From assembly GCF_000203815.1 (NCBI RefSeq), contig NW_004457639.1, positions 1,612,001 to 1,676,000 on the forward strand: DNA of 64,000 nt, given 5' to 3'. A program made the translations under genes and the position numbers. The notes below the pieces were generated by a model that searched no databases, had not been told where the DNA came from, and was given only the letters and a program-made list of their open reading frames with translations. The stretch's first letter is position 1. Every line of letters starts with the position of its first letter. Positions 38,182-51,109 of this stretch are shown one piece after another. The DNA comes from Cavenderia fasciculata (taxonomy: Eukaryota; Evosea; Eumycetozoa; Acytosteliales; Cavenderiaceae).

Positions 38182-38581
38182 GATGATCGTATTTGTGTCT
38201 TGAGTGTATGTATGACGCACTACAAAATAAATTAAAACTCCAAGTGGTGAACATATAACCAAATTTGGTTAAAAAAAAACACAAACTTTCAATTGGAGGA
38301 ATATAAATCAATGTACTAATACTAAATTTTTATTAATATTCTACTACTAATACTACTTTTTAATATTATTAATAAGTGAATTCTTGGATTAAATTAAAAA
38401 TTAATATTTACAAAAATTAGACTAAAAAATTAAATTAAAATGGTTCCTCTTTGATTGAATACATATAAATAGATAGATAGATAGATATAATATATAACAA
38501 TTGTTCAATATAGTTCCTAAATAGACAATTCCTTAATCAAAAAGAAGATCAATTATATAATCTACACCTACAACTTTCAAA
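38182..38581. promoter_or_regulatory. Divergent spacer with TATA-like run
   Basis: This is upstream of copy B (minus) and the Cys-rich peptide gene (plus). It is extremely AT-rich, with GATA repeats at 38470-38487 and TATAATATATAAC near 38487-38500, about 85 bp before the peptide's ATG. The TATA role is inferred from position. Confidence 0.4.
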
Positions 38582-38791
38582 ATGAACAAATTAACGGTCC
38601 TAATGTTGATTGCCATGCTCGTGGTCAATGTCATTATTGCCGAAGATTGTGAAGAATGTTTCTACTATGCTGGTGTCAATCAAGAAAATTGTTGGGGCTT
38701 GAGACATTCTGAAAAAACTTGTAGAGATGCATATCTAAAAGAAAGAGCACGATGCGATAAAAAATGTCCACACTATTATGACAATAAATAA
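38582..38791 (+). CDS. Small cysteine-rich secreted peptide
   Basis: A single exon of 69 residues. MNKLTVLMLIAMLVVNVIIA is a clear signal peptide with probable cleavage after Ala20. The mature part of about 49 residues has six cysteines in the order CxxC (EDCEEC), C (ENCWG), C (KTCRD), C (ARCDK), C (KKCPH) and is strongly charged, so a three-disulphide mini-protein is likely. I do not recognise the family. It resembles in style small secreted signalling, adhesion or antimicrobial peptides, and the sequence does not decide between these. The context of the ATG (AAAATG) is typical for dictyostelids. Confidence 0.75.
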   Translation: MNKLTVLMLIAMLVVNVIIAEDCEECFYYAGVNQENCWGLRHSEKTCRDAYLKERARCDKKCPHYYDNK

Positions 38792-38872
38792 TAATATTAC
38801 AAATTTTTTTATCCCTACCAAAGTTTTTGTTATAAACATGACTTGGACCAATAAAAAATTTAAAAATTTGTT

Positions 38873-41364
38873 TTATTCATCCATGCTAAAGGGATTATGA
38901 TTCATGAATCCATAATAATAATGCATTTGACATAACCTTTGGTTGATTTTACCTGTCAATGGAAGGAATGGGGATTGGTCGGTATTGATTTTGAAATGGG
39001 TCAAGAGATGGACAAGTATTGGTCCCAATCGATTTTGGGAGTGCAAAGTATCGGTCAATATGATTTTAGTGGTGTCATCTATCTTGAGTAGACCAATCAA
39101 TCTTTCAATACAATTGATAATATGGGAGCATGGATGAGGGGTTGGAGAAGGTAGTGTAAAGAGGCGGATGATACTATCAGTGACCACTTTTCGATCGTTG
39201 ATTGGGGAATAAGAGGTGGCATCCTTTAGTCGATAGAGAGGTTGAGGTCGGTCAAATACATGTTGAAATAGTTTAAAAGGTGCCAATACTACATCCAATA
39301 CTTGATGACAAGAAAATACAATATCATCATGTAACGCCTTGGCAATTCCCAACGCCTTGTCAATAGAGTGCTCTGAAAATGTGCAGTTGTGACACGTTTC
39401 AAGACTGCAATTATCACAAATGAGTGTTTTTTGGAATGATACAATACTATCACTCTTTATGACACCCACCTTGCAAAGATACAATAAATCTTGGAGTGAA
39501 CATTTTTGTATCACTGGTTTGATATAATCATCAAATGACAATTCATGTGTTCTGATTGAATGATTTTTTTCAAATACATTGGTAACTAATTGTCTTGCCA
39601 GGTCCATATCACCATAAAACACACAATCGACGATAAGGTTTGAAATGAACAGTGTCTTGGAGAGATGGCCAGTGTCATACATCAACCTGATCGTTTGTAA
39701 TGGCAGCGACCGGGGTTTGATACCAGAGATACAAACTTTGTGAGGTTTGAGTGTTGTAAAAAAGAATGTTTGTGTTTCAATAGACACATTTCCAAAATTG
39801 CATTTAGAGTCAATATTGAGTGATGGATAGTCTAATGATGGACTGTCATTGATTTGATTTACTATAAATTGTAATACCTCTTTGTTGTCTAAAGCAAGTG
39901 ATAGTTCAAGTGCTACTTTATAATCGATTTGGTCAGACGACTCTTGGTTATTGAGCATCCACATGACCGTTGGTTGATCGGTTCCAACTCGTAAAACCGA
40001 TGCAAATAGACCTGCATAGCTAAATGTAATACGATTTGATTGTTTAAGGTCGAGTAGTCTATGTACCAATTCTGGTGTGTAAATAGATGGATTGATATTA
40101 CTAGTGATTTGGATGGGGTTGTTCCTTTGAGATAGGAATACATCCATTTCGGATGTTTCCAATAGTAGATTAAATAAATCCAAATATCCATTAGACAAGA
40201 GCCCATAACAACTCTCATAGATGACGTCTTGGTAGAACCGTTCTTGGAATGTGTTGATTTGAGATTCATCAAGACTATCTACATGTCTCTTGAAACTATC
40301 TATAATCATTTTAAAGTAGACAATATTTCCAAATTTAGCACATCTTGATGTAAATACTGTCTTTGAATAGGAACGATTGAAATCGAATCCAATTAATTTG
40401 AATAATTCCTCGGTCTTTACAAACTCTGCAATAAACTGATAGGTATCAATAGACACGAGGGTTTCATCTATTATTATCTTTACTATATCCAAACAACCAT
40501 GTTTTAATGATAGTATAAATAGTTCATCCATATTTTTAATCAATCCAAGTTCTTTTACAACTACTATCATATCTTGTACCTTTTGTCTAGTGACTACATG
40601 ATCAATGTCGTCTTGATCATTATTATTATTACTTTTAAATTGTTTAAATAAAATAAAAGGTGTAATGTTTCTGGTTGGTAGACGAGGACCATACTTTTTG
40701 ATTGCATCAATGTTTAATGATCTAATCGATGATGTAAAGATCTTTTCGATAACAATGTCATTCTCTAGAGTCAAATAACGTTCTAGTACATTGATCATTT
40801 CATTTGAAAGGTTCCATTCTTTAACATACATTCCACTGCTACCAACCTCCAAATTCAAACCAAACTTTTCATTTGTCAGTACCATAAATGACTCCTTTAA
40901 TTCATCTTGATGTTTGACTTGAAGATTAGGTATACTATCTTTTATCACTTGTAACATATGTTTTAATGATCTATCATCATTTTTTTGCAATATAAATCTT
41001 ATTAAAATTGATAAATAATAATAGATAGAATTCTACAAAAAAAAAGAAATGAATCAATAATATAATATATTATAGGTCTAGGTACAATCCAATCTAGATT
41101 CTTTACTTTACATACTTCAAACTCTTTTCCATTATTATAGGTATAATTAAATTGTAGTATATTGTTATAGACAGTATCAAAGTGTTTAATGAATAGATCA
41201 GATCTACCATACTTTATAAAATCATACAAACATAACAAATCTTGTTCTTTTCTTACTCCAATACATAATTTTTTGTGAATTAAAGTCACGTGACCATATA
41301 TCAATGATCTAATGAATAGATTACCTATAACACTTTGAAATAATTTATCTATATTTGTCATCAT
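38873..41364 (-). CDS. Ankyrin-like repeat protein, copy 1
   Basis: Two exons (41116-41364, 38873-41032) join in phase 0 and give 802 residues. The start MMTNIDKLFQSVIGN was preferred to an in-frame ATG 14 codons upstream because that extension is a Ser/Leu repeat read through GA-rich leader sequence. The sequence has loose ankyrin-type units (LKHGCLDIVKIIIDE, SNGYLDLFNLLLETSEMDVF, FCxxGDxxLAR style). It belongs to a dictyostelid family of long proteins of this type, of which a second member follows immediately. Exon 1 of both ends in the shared stretch YGRSDLFIKHFDTVY / YGQTDLFIKHFDTVY. A Cys-rich stretch (LICDNCSLETCHNCTFSE) near 545 could bind metal. Function unknown. Confidence 0.78.
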
Positions 41365-41466
41365 TGAGTAGAGAGAGATAGAGAGAGACAAACTACAATG
41401 AATCAATGGCTATTCAAAAAAAAAAAAGGTCATAGGTTCGCTGCTAAAATAATTAATTTATTTAAT

Positions 41467-44037
41467 TTATTTATTTAAGTTAATTTCTTTAAAACTTTCA
41501 TCAATCCAACCATAACATAGAGCACTATTGATAATAGATTGATACCAATCAATTTTCCAAGTTTCAACATGATCATATTTTAATTGTTTCGTTGAAGTTG
41601 AAGATGAGGATGATGATAAACATTTAGATTTAGGTTGACAATAAAATAAATCTACAATATATCTTAGATGATTTAAACAAGATGGGAAACGGATGATAGG
41701 AGATATCAATGGTTTCATTTCATACTTGAGTCTAATACCATCAACATTGTTATTATATAATTTACCATAGTATCGAATGATTTGTTCGACTTGGAGTTGA
41801 GTGTTGTTTGCATTGTTGGAATATTCTGGTTGTGTCATTAATTTATCGACAATTTTCATTACGAGAAGGTGATTGGTTTTTTGTTTTAAATCTGTTTGAT
41901 TCCATAGATACTTTAACATATACTTGTGAATATTCGAATCACAAAATATCCAAACAAACTGGTTATCCTTTTGGATACATGATTTCATGATAGTGTCGAT
42001 GAGTTGCATTCGTATTGGATTGTCATTTATGTGATGATTGACTATTAACTCTGTAAGCATATTGAGTCGAGTTTGTTCATATCGATTTGATTTGAATTCG
42101 ATTCTAGTCATCTCTAAAAACTTGACAGTGTAATCGCTAAACAGTGATTCATCTTTACACAATTTAACGGCCAATCTACAAAGATTGGTTGCATCCATTT
42201 CTTCCAACCTTTCATCTTCTCTATCTACATCCAATAATCCATCGAAAAAGTAGTATAAATGATCAACAAACAATAGTTGCAGCATTTCAAAGTCACGTTC
42301 CGATATACAGTTTTCAATCAAATTGACAGTTTGACTTAGAGTCAATTTGTCCAATTGAATATAGTTGTGATTGACCAATAGTCTTAATACTTTTGGTCGT
42401 AGGTCTGTAAAGTTTTGTGTGACGACTACCATTTTGGCGGGTTGAGTCATCGATGAAAATGCAAGTTGCAAATTATCAAGTTTGATGTTATTGCCTATCC
42501 TGTCAATATAGTACATTTGCTTGACACTATGCCAATACTTGAATAGTGTCTGGAGAGACTCTATATTTGACTCTAGTGCACTGCTAAACGACCCAATGTG
42601 ATCGAGATGTACGGTGGTGTGATGCTTGTCCTCGTACTCGAGCAGATACTCGATTACATCAGTCTTGTTGGACACGACAGCCAAAGGTAGAAAACTGTAC
42701 AAGTTGCATTTAACCAACACGTCATTGAATCCAAGTAAATACTCTAGAAACTCGACAGTCAATACATTACGACGTACATGTTCTACTTGCCAATGTGGTA
42801 ACTCTGTTATTATACCCATAGCTTTGATTATGCCGAGTATGTCTTGTTGTTGACTGACTATATGTAGTTTGTCGAGTAAGAATCTCGCACAATCTGCATA
42901 CCCATTCGACAATGCAAATGGTAAGGCATTCTTGTCAAACAATTCTACATAGTCTTTTGTGTCGTACAAGTATTGTAGATACTCTATATTTCCATAATTG
43001 AGTGTAATGTTGATAAACTCTTCTTCGGGACGAATATTTGAAAATGATACATTGAGATATTTTAATGCTTTGATCATATCAAAATCATTGGTTGGAAAGG
43101 TCGACCGGTCAAATGTGAATTGGTCCTTGGGTAGGAACAACTTTTTAGATGACACTTGGTCATCTAATATGAACCTAACAATCTCTGCACTTTGCTTGAC
43201 CAATGCTTCAATAAAGATGAGACGCCATTCCTTTTCAAAGATTAATTTCTTTTTCTTTAAATAGGTCAATGTATCGATGACTTGCACGGCTCCACCCGGT
43301 CGCTTTACATGTTTAAACATTGGCAATAGTACAGAATACTTGATGAAACCTGGCGTACACGGGTAATTGTCAACGATGCGACACAGTGTACTTTGGTCAA
43401 TTGGAGTTGCCACCAGTGTCGACACCATCATTGAATGCAACTCTATATGACTTTTAATGGACATGTCACAGTCCACCAATACCTTTGTACTTGATAGTGG
43501 GATTGGTTTGGAATCATATCCATTGGCAAAATGCATAAACAATGGTTTAACAGCACCACTGTATTCATTGGTCAACCATTCAAATCTTTCTTTAATCTTT
43601 GTAATCATAAATCTTAATTCTACTTGTGTAAATACCGCTATGTGTAATACTACTGATAATCTATCAAAGTCATTCTTAAAGAAATAGAAGAAATCAGTTA
43701 ATACACAAATATTTCAAAAAAAAAAGATATCTCTATTTTTCTCTTTTCTCTTCTCTTTACATACAAGATAAGAATGATCAGATAATGATTGAATATGATG
43801 ATATACAGTATCAAAGTGTTTAATGAATAGATCAGTTTGACCGTATTTACAAAAGTGGTAGAGACTATTCATTGCAGACCTCTTCTTTGCATTTGTTTGT
43901 GTTTGTCTATTGATTTCATGAACCTTTTTAAATATAATCAACCGTAGATAAGGTTGATTAAATATAGATTTAAATAATAAACTCTTTTTTATAATAAATA
44001 TATTATCTGTATTATGATTATCTGTATTATTATTCAT
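41467..44037 (-). CDS. Ankyrin-like repeat protein, copy 2
   Basis: Two exons (43765-44037, 41467-43674), phase 0, give 826 residues. The intron is in the same place as in copy 1, just after the conserved FIKHFDTVY stretch. Ankyrin-like units are visible (LPFALSNGYADCARFLLDKL, KTDVIEYLLEYED), but the repeats are degenerate. Only about 100 bp separate its stop from the start of copy 1, in the same orientation, as expected for a tandem duplication. Unlike copy 1 there is no Cys-rich stretch, and the overall similarity is modest, so the duplication is old. Function unknown. Confidence 0.78.
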
Positions 44038-44240
44038 TATAATTCTATTTTGTCAAAATAGGACACTGACATCACACGACTTAAAGATCTGATTAAAACC
44101 CAAGATACTTCAAATTCATTTTTTTTTATTTAATTTTTTTCATAGTATGATGATCATTGCATCTTCATCATCATTCATACCCCATTATCTATATTATTTA
44201 TTTATTTGTACTTTTTATTTATTTATTTGTATTTATCAAA

Positions 44241-46210
44241 ATGGATGATGAATGTTGTTTATGTAAAGGAAAAGGATCAGCCTTTGCAATAGGTACGATG
44301 AGACCTTATGACTTGGTTAAATCAGAGAGATTTAGAGATATCATGGAACAATCGAAATCATGTGATGCATACGGTCAATATTGCAAAGCTGTGTATGAAG
44401 AGTTGGGAAGCACCACTTCAATGACCAAAGACAAAAAAGTACAAAAAAACAAACAACTAGAGTACATGGCAACCAAAGGATTGTTAAAGGCACCATCGAC
44501 CTACCTGACCTCGTGTCATCATTATGTTCACACTCAATGTATCTTGAAAGAAGGTTTTCAATTTGATACTGTGTTTACATGTCCCTCTTGTCACTCTTAC
44601 AGTAATATTCTGGTACCCATTAAAATCGATATCATTACTCAAGGTGGTTTTGTCCACTTTTACGAGAATCTTGGTGTTAATAAAGACCCAATGATGAAGA
44701 TATTCTCCTCTTCCAACAAACCAGTCCCAATGCAAACCTACATGTCTAAATATATTATTCAAAATATTGAAGCTTTAGAATTACGTTCAAGATCAATTCA
44801 ACTAAATAATATTAATATTAATATTAATAATAATAATAATAATCAACAACAACAACAACAACATTATATAAACCAAGAAGAATTAATAATGGAAATGAAA
44901 ACATTGGGATTATTATTTCATTGTATAAAGATGAATGGTGATAATTATCAAAGACCAGATGAAGAGTTACCATTGTCAACGTTGGCCAATCGATCGACGT
45001 CACCACTGTTATTCATGATGGATTCATTTGTAGCAGCTGCTTTGTCAACATTTGGATCAAACTTTGTCAATGATTACAAGAAGCAATCATTCCAACAATG
45101 TATCACCAATATTTTAATTCATCATCATTATGTCCACCATTCAACTCCCTCTACACCTCCAACCAAACAATCAATCATTGATTTTATCAATTCAATCGGA
45201 AAAGAAGAAAATAATGCGACACTACAAGAATTGGATAATCAATTAACTGTATTTTTAAAGAAATTATTTTTATTGGATTGGTTAATGAAAATTAAAACAA
45301 ATACCGCTGCTCTAGATACTGCACAATCAATACTCCAATCTCTACCCAATACATTTTCAATTGACCAATTTAATAATAGTTCTTGGTTACTCGACGCTCT
45401 TACACTTGGTAGTAACAAATTGATAGATCATATTCAATCAACTGATTTTAATCAATCAATTGATCAATATCTTTCAATCTCTACTCATAAACCTTATGGT
45501 ATTGTACCACCACCTCAACAAATTAATAGACCAATTATTCATTTAAATAATAATCATCTTGTAAGTAAAGAAAACAGAAAAAAAAAATATTATAATTATT
45601 AATATTTATATTTATTTATTTATTTATTTATTTATTTTAGGAAAAGATAAATGAAGAAATTAAATTAAATAATGTTTGTCAAAAATGTAAAGGAGAAATT
45701 GGAACGATTTGTATAAAATGTATGCAAACATTTTGTGAAGAGACTGATTGTGATTCGAAAATGTTTAATCATGTATCGGCTGGACAACCATGTGGAGGAT
45801 TTGCACTTTACTTGGGAATGAAAGTTGGTGGAGCTATTACATTTCAATTGTTGGATGATGGTAGTCCAATAGTATCGGTTGTCAAACAAGATTTGTATAA
45901 TAATCCAAATCCTTCAAATGTAATCGTCCCAGTCGAAAATAGAGAACTACCACAACAACAAATTCAAGATTTAATCTCAATTCTAGTCTCAAGACCTTTA
46001 CCAAAAGGTGATTCAAATGATAATGAAGAAGATGAAGATGAAGAAGATGATGATGAAGATGACGAAGAATATTATTTTGACGATGATGAAGAAGAAGATG
46101 AAGAAGAAGATGACGAAGATGAAGATGACGAAGACTATGAAGAAGATGATGAAGATGAAGACGATGAAGAAGATGAAGAAGACGAAGAAGACGAAGAAGA
46201 TAGCGATTAG
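44241..46210 (+). CDS. UBR-family RING and C-terminal domain protein lacking a UBR box
   Basis: Two exons (44241-45560, 45641-46210) give 629 residues. The N-terminus has CCLCKG, and at 84-120 STYLTSCHHYVHTQC followed by FTCPSCHSYSNILVPI, the spaced RING of UBR1-type N-recognin ligases. A helical linker with poly-N/Q follows. Exon 2 carries the UBR C-terminal domain: CQKCKGEIGTICIKC, TFCEETDCD, then HVSAGQPCGGFALYLGMKVGG. No UBR box or ClpS-like domain, which bind N-degrons, is present. The last 60 residues are almost all Asp/Glu. The start is the ATG in AAAATGGATGATG; the upstream extension of the frame is a Tyr/Phe-rich leader. Probably an E3 ligase or a decoy derived from one. Confidence 0.8.
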
Positions 46211-46266
46211 AAGAAATATATATATGTAATTTTAAAAGAGTAATTATTTATTTATTACTTTTAGGT

Positions 46267-47007
46267 TTATTCACATTTTGTTTTTTGTTTTAAACTATAA
46301 ACAATTACATTGTATAATTCAGCATACATTGGAATTAATAAAAATGGTAAACTAACAAAAAACAATAGGTAGTGAATCCAAGTGACAATATCTCTTTCTT
46401 CAAAGGCACTATTCTCCCACATTCGATAATGGATTGTATAATTGACTGGGTTGGGCGATTGAGAATAGACAAGCACATATTCTGGAAGTACTTGCTTTTT
46501 CAAGACAGCTCTTTCGATTCTACCTTTAACACCAGGTTGGCAGAGAATATCGTGGTAGGAACATGGCAAAACATCTGGATGATGAGTATTGAAAAGTTGA
46601 ACACCATTTTTGATAGACTCGCTATCCAATTGCATTAAATAGTGATGACCATGTTCCATTCTAATCAATGGGAATGACTTTGATGGTGAAAGCGTTCCAA
46701 CTATATCCTCTGCTTTCTTGGTCGTTTGATTAAGAGTGATGATTTGCCCAGTGTTAAATGTAACTCGGTCATATGGAGAATGATGAGACAACCAAACAGG
46801 TACAGGCACTGAAAATAATTGATCCAAATACCATATCGTTGCCAACAGATAAATCAATCTAACTAGATTCTTTAAAAGTTGACTTTTTCTTAATACAAAT
46901 CTATAATATAATATAGATAGCGATAAAATAACTGTAATTGATATTCCAATTAAAAGTAAATAATCTGTTTTTGTTATTTTTGAATTGTAAAGTATTTTTT
47001 TTTCCAT
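46267..47007 (-). CDS. Multi-pass membrane protein, unrecognised
   Basis: A single exon of 246 residues. Two close membrane segments lie at the N-terminus (YLLLIGISITVILSLSILYY and LVRLIYLLATIWYLDQLFSV) and one near the C-terminus (WIHYLLFFVSLPFLLIPMY). Between them is a soluble, probably lumenal or extracellular domain of about 130 residues with two cysteines (PCSYHDILC) and N-glycosylation sequons (NQT, NYT). The C-terminal tail is basic (SLKQKTKCE). I do not recognise the family. The stop lies only 57 bp from the UBR-like gene's stop (convergent). Confidence 0.72.
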   Translation of the reverse strand: MEKKILYNSKITKTDYLLLIGISITVILSLSILYYRFVLRKSQLLKNLVRLIYLLATIWYLDQLFSVPVPVWLSHHSPYDRVTFNTGQIITLNQTTKKAEDIVGTLSPSKSFPLIRMEHGHHYLMQLDSESIKNGVQLFNTHHPDVLPCSYHDILCQPGVKGRIERAVLKKQVLPEYVLVYSQSPNPVNYTIHYRMWENSAFEERDIVTWIHYLLFFVSLPFLLIPMYAELYNVIVYSLKQKTKCE

Positions 47008-47267
47008 TTCTTTAAATATAAAAATAATAATGAAAGATAAAGATTAGAAAAATCTCTTATTTAAACCTTTCTTAAAATCAAGTTTGATAAATACCCAATT
47101 ATTAATTAATTCCAAACCCTTGGAATTTTTGGGTTTCCAAAAAATCAAAATCCACTTTTTTTTTTTTTCTTGGGTCTTGGATTTACTTTACTTTGGTGTA
47201 TTCTTTGTTAAATATTAAATATTATTATTATTTATAATTATAATTTATTTTATTTTTGTTATTTAAT

Positions 47268-50179
47268 TTATTGGATTACACATTTACAACATCTTTTTTT
47301 GTCATCATCATCAATTTCATTTGAATCATTAATATTTTTCTTTTTCTTTCCACTAACCAAACCAACATCATCCTCTTCAATGGTGGTTTCATCTTCTACC
47401 ATACTATTTAAATTGTGTGGACTTGAACTACCAGTATTGACCGATGTAATTTGTGTTGAACTTGTTAATTGTGGACTGTATGATGAATTTATATTATTAT
47501 TACTACTACTATTTTGATTATTATTGTTTGTACCAGATGTACTTGAATTTAAATTTGAATTTGATTGATCAATATTTTGTTTACTTGATATGATTACTGG
47601 AGCTGCGTTTTGATGATCGATTGGAAGATTAAATTTGCTAAAGTATTTACTCTCGGATGCAGACATTTCATTGAACCCAATCTTTTTCTGTTCTTTGGGT
47701 GATGTGAATCTAGATTCTTCTTGTTCCTTTTTAAGTTGGATTTCAATGTCTGATGGAACAGCACGTAAAGATTTAATACGACGTGAACGATTGGCAAAGA
47801 TAGTTTCTGATGATGGGACTGGTGCATCCTCTTGATTTTCATCAGTAGTCTTGCCTGTTCCTGTTCCTGTTCCACTTGTTGTTGTTGTTGTACTGCTACC
47901 ACTACCGCTTCCATCCTTTTTATCATTAGTATTATCTTGAACAGTACCTGCAGCTACATGAACAGCTCTAACCCATTTGTCCTTTGACTCTTGGTCGTCG
48001 GCTGCAATGATAAAGTTTCTACGTAGGGCAGTGTTGATAGAGAATGAGTGTGCTTTGGCAACACCCTCTGGATGAAGATCAACCTTTGCACCAGTCAATG
48101 GTAAGATACCAGTTGGTGTGATGGAAAGAGCCTTTTCATCACCATCTTTGATATTGACATAGTATAGTGTATCCTTGTGAATCATAAAGTAACGCTTTTG
48201 CCATTCCTTGTTAACTTGACCAATCTTGTAGAGCCAACCAACACGCGAGCACTCGGCCTGCACAATCGAGTGGAACTTTGCTTTAATCTTGTCACCAATC
48301 GAAAAGGCAAATCTGCCACTCTCGACAAACAAGGTTTCGGGAAGCATCAATACATCGGCTACGTTGTACTGTCCAGTCTTGCCCTCTAATTCATCCTTTA
48401 CAAGATAAATGTTACGCCATACAATCTGGTCTTGACAAGTCTTTAGCAATGGCAGCTTTAACTTTGTACGAGACATTTTAGTGAGTTGATTGACCCATTT
48501 GTCAAAATCTTCCGGTGTGTCTACCTTTAGATAATACTCTCTATCACGAGTCTTTACCTGGAACTTTGACTTTTGACCAGGTTTTGGAGCACACCCAAAA
48601 TCGGTCAAACAAACGACACCCTGTGGTTGCAAGTCATTTTGGTCTTTGAAATAGAATAAAAAGTGTGATTTCAGCACAAACCATCTCTTTTTTGCCATCA
48701 CATTGATTTGACCGTCTTTGTTCATAAAACCAGACAAGACAGTCTCTTTACGTGGCCAATTATGATCAATCTCTAATATCTTATTACTATCTTCAATAGC
48801 TGCTGCATTATTCTTTGATGCCATATGACACAATGCTCTTAATTCATAAAGTACTGGACTATGTGAATTAATTTCTATACACTTATTAAATGTTTCAATT
48901 GCTTGTGGAAATTCGTTTCTAACAAATAAAATAATGAAAAAAGAAAATTCATAAATAAATTATTATTATTAATATTATTATTTCTTTTCTTTTTTTTTCT
49001 ACTTTAGGTTACCTTGAAAATTCACCAAAAGCATTATCCATTAATTTGTTAATTTTATCAACTTCAACCAAATGACTTAGTTCCAATTGAGCATTTTGTA
49101 CTCTTTCACTCTTTGGTGATGATCTTTTAGCCTTGTCAATAAAAGCTTGTGCCTTTTCTAATTGTCCAGCTGCCATTAATACCTTTGCAATCGTTAAATT
49201 ACCCTTTGTACCATTATGATCATATTTAATAATATTTGCACAATTTTCAATTGCCTTTAAATTATTTTTTAATCCCAAGTAACCTATAGAAATGAAAAGA
49301 GTATATATTAATATATAAATACAACTTGAAGTTTAGTTTCTTTTCTCTTTCTCTCTTACAATCAACAATGACAGAATAAATTTTAGGATTTGCAGGTACT
49401 TTTTCAATTGCTTCAGCCAATTGTTCCAAAGCATCGGTATAGTTTTTTTCAATGTAGAGCATTTTACCGTGATAGACGCATTCCCAAACCTTTCTAAACT
49501 TGTATTGCATTTGAACTTCGATACGACCGACCACTTCATCTTCACGATAATTGTCGACGTCGTCGTCGTCGGCAATCTCTCCATTCTTTACACGTTTACG
49601 AATATAGATCCATTTGGCTGCTGGTTTCTGACCGAAAAGATGTAACTCGTCGTCTAGTTGAATCGAAGCTTTACCAATCAAGAAATCATCACCATCGTTT
49701 GAATCCAATTTCACTTGAAAATCGATACGTGAACATGGATCAAATACATTGAATGAATAGGATTCGTTCCAAACTGGTTCCACCAAACTTGATGCACGCA
49801 CCGTTTTAAATACTTGTGGTGTATCATCTTTTGCTGCTGGTACTGTAACTGCACAGATTGCTCCAACTTGTGGTATATCTTTTGGTCCTGTCTCTACTAT
49901 AGGTGATGCAGCAGCAGCAGCAGCAGCAGCAGCCGATTGATCTTGTCCAGTCAAAAGACTGCCTATACCTTGAACGAATTGTCCGGGTACTGTAAAGATA
50001 GATTCCAACTTTTTGACGTGTGTCGAAGAAAAGGACTGTATCTTTTCAATACCCTGCAACATATTGTTGGACAGAGCACCTACAAATTGACCTGCTGCCG
50101 ACGATGACTCTTCCTTTTTAATGTTTAAATTTTGTGCTTGTATAACTGTTACAAACAGTTTCCCTTGAAATTCTGACAT
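47268..50179 (-). CDS. C2-TPR-PH-PH protein with CaaX box
   Basis: Three exons (49360-50179, 49013-49283, 47268-48918) with split codons at both junctions give 913 residues. Residues 1-220 form a C2-like domain (GKLFVTVIQAQNLN, then VEPVWNESYSFNVFD and FLIGKASIQLDDE) with an inserted linker and an Ala run. TPR-type helices follow (GKMLYIEKNYTDALEQLAEA; NNLKAIENCANIIKYD; EFPQAIETFNKCIEI). PH domain 1 is at about 422-515 (SGFMNKDGQINVMAKKRWFV, DFDKWVNQL), PH domain 2 at about 588-695 (GWLYKIGQVNKEWQKRYFM, KWVRAV). After a Ser/Asn-rich region the protein ends CCKCVIQ, a farnesylation-type CaaX box with neighbouring cysteines. Predicted role: lipid-directed membrane scaffold. The combination is unusual. 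Confidence 0.87.
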
Positions 50180-50904
50180 CTCGAAAAGTAGGTAAAAGTA
50201 TACCTTGAGTAGAGTAGAGTAGACTGTTATATAACTATATAACTATATAATAATGTTGATAGTAGTACTGTTGTTTTTTTTTTGAAAAAGAGATAACAAT
50301 AATAATATTATTATATTCTTCTTTTTCTCTTTCTCCCTCTCCTTCTCCTCTCTCTTGATATATATTATCTATCTCTTTTCAAATTCAATCTATAAAACAG
50401 AACAAAGAAGAGGGTGGGTTGTAGGGATGGATGATGATGTCGACCAATAATAATAACAATTTTTCACAAAACAATTCCCTTTCACAGGATATTTCTCGCG
50501 ACCTCCAAATGACTTGTGGTCTCAGACGAGCTGAACCTAGAATTATAATATACACATCAATCGCAATAGATCGATCTATCTTTATTTGTTTTGATCAAAT
50601 AGTTTTGATCAAATAATAACTTTAAAAATACGAGAGTTATATAACTAACAAAATACACATGCGGTCTTGTGATGGAATAAAAGAATCATTGTAATAGTTC
50701 AAACAACTTTTCCTTTTAACGAACACACCTATCATCATCCGCCGTTTAAAAAATTTAAATAAATTATTGTAGGGGGGGACATGATGATCTTCGCCGATGA
50801 CTATGGTGTGTTAAAAGTTGAATTGAATAACTCTCCTCTAGTTCATTAGATTTCTATCATATATCAAAACAAATAATTTGGTTAGAGAGAGAGAGATAAG
50901 AAAG
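50180..50904. other. Divergent promoter region
   Basis: This region lies between the C2-PH gene (minus) and the carboxypeptidase gene (plus). It contains pyrimidine-rich runs, an A-T palindrome patch and a 61-codon ORF at 50431 that I do not accept as a gene. Nothing else is recognisable. Confidence 0.5.
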
Positions 50905-51042
50905 ATGAGAATAATATTAGCAGTATTACTTGCAATCTTTGTTGCAATTGCAACATCGAAAAGAATATCACCATTCTTTGAAAACAACTTAAAGTTTGAT
51001 CATGTACCATCACATGTTTTAAATAATTATGATTCAGAGTAT

Positions 51043-51109
<67 letters not shown>

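Noticed and set aside
44157-44240. In-frame upstream start giving the UBR-like protein a hydrophobic leader
   Set aside because: The leader is encoded by ATTT-type repeats and lies before a good ATG context. It is unlikely for a cytosolic RING protein.
50431-50616. 61-codon ORF with SRDLQMTCGLRRAEP
   Set aside because: The short stretch looks coding-like, but the rest is AT-rich and no following exon could be found. It may be a remnant; left out.
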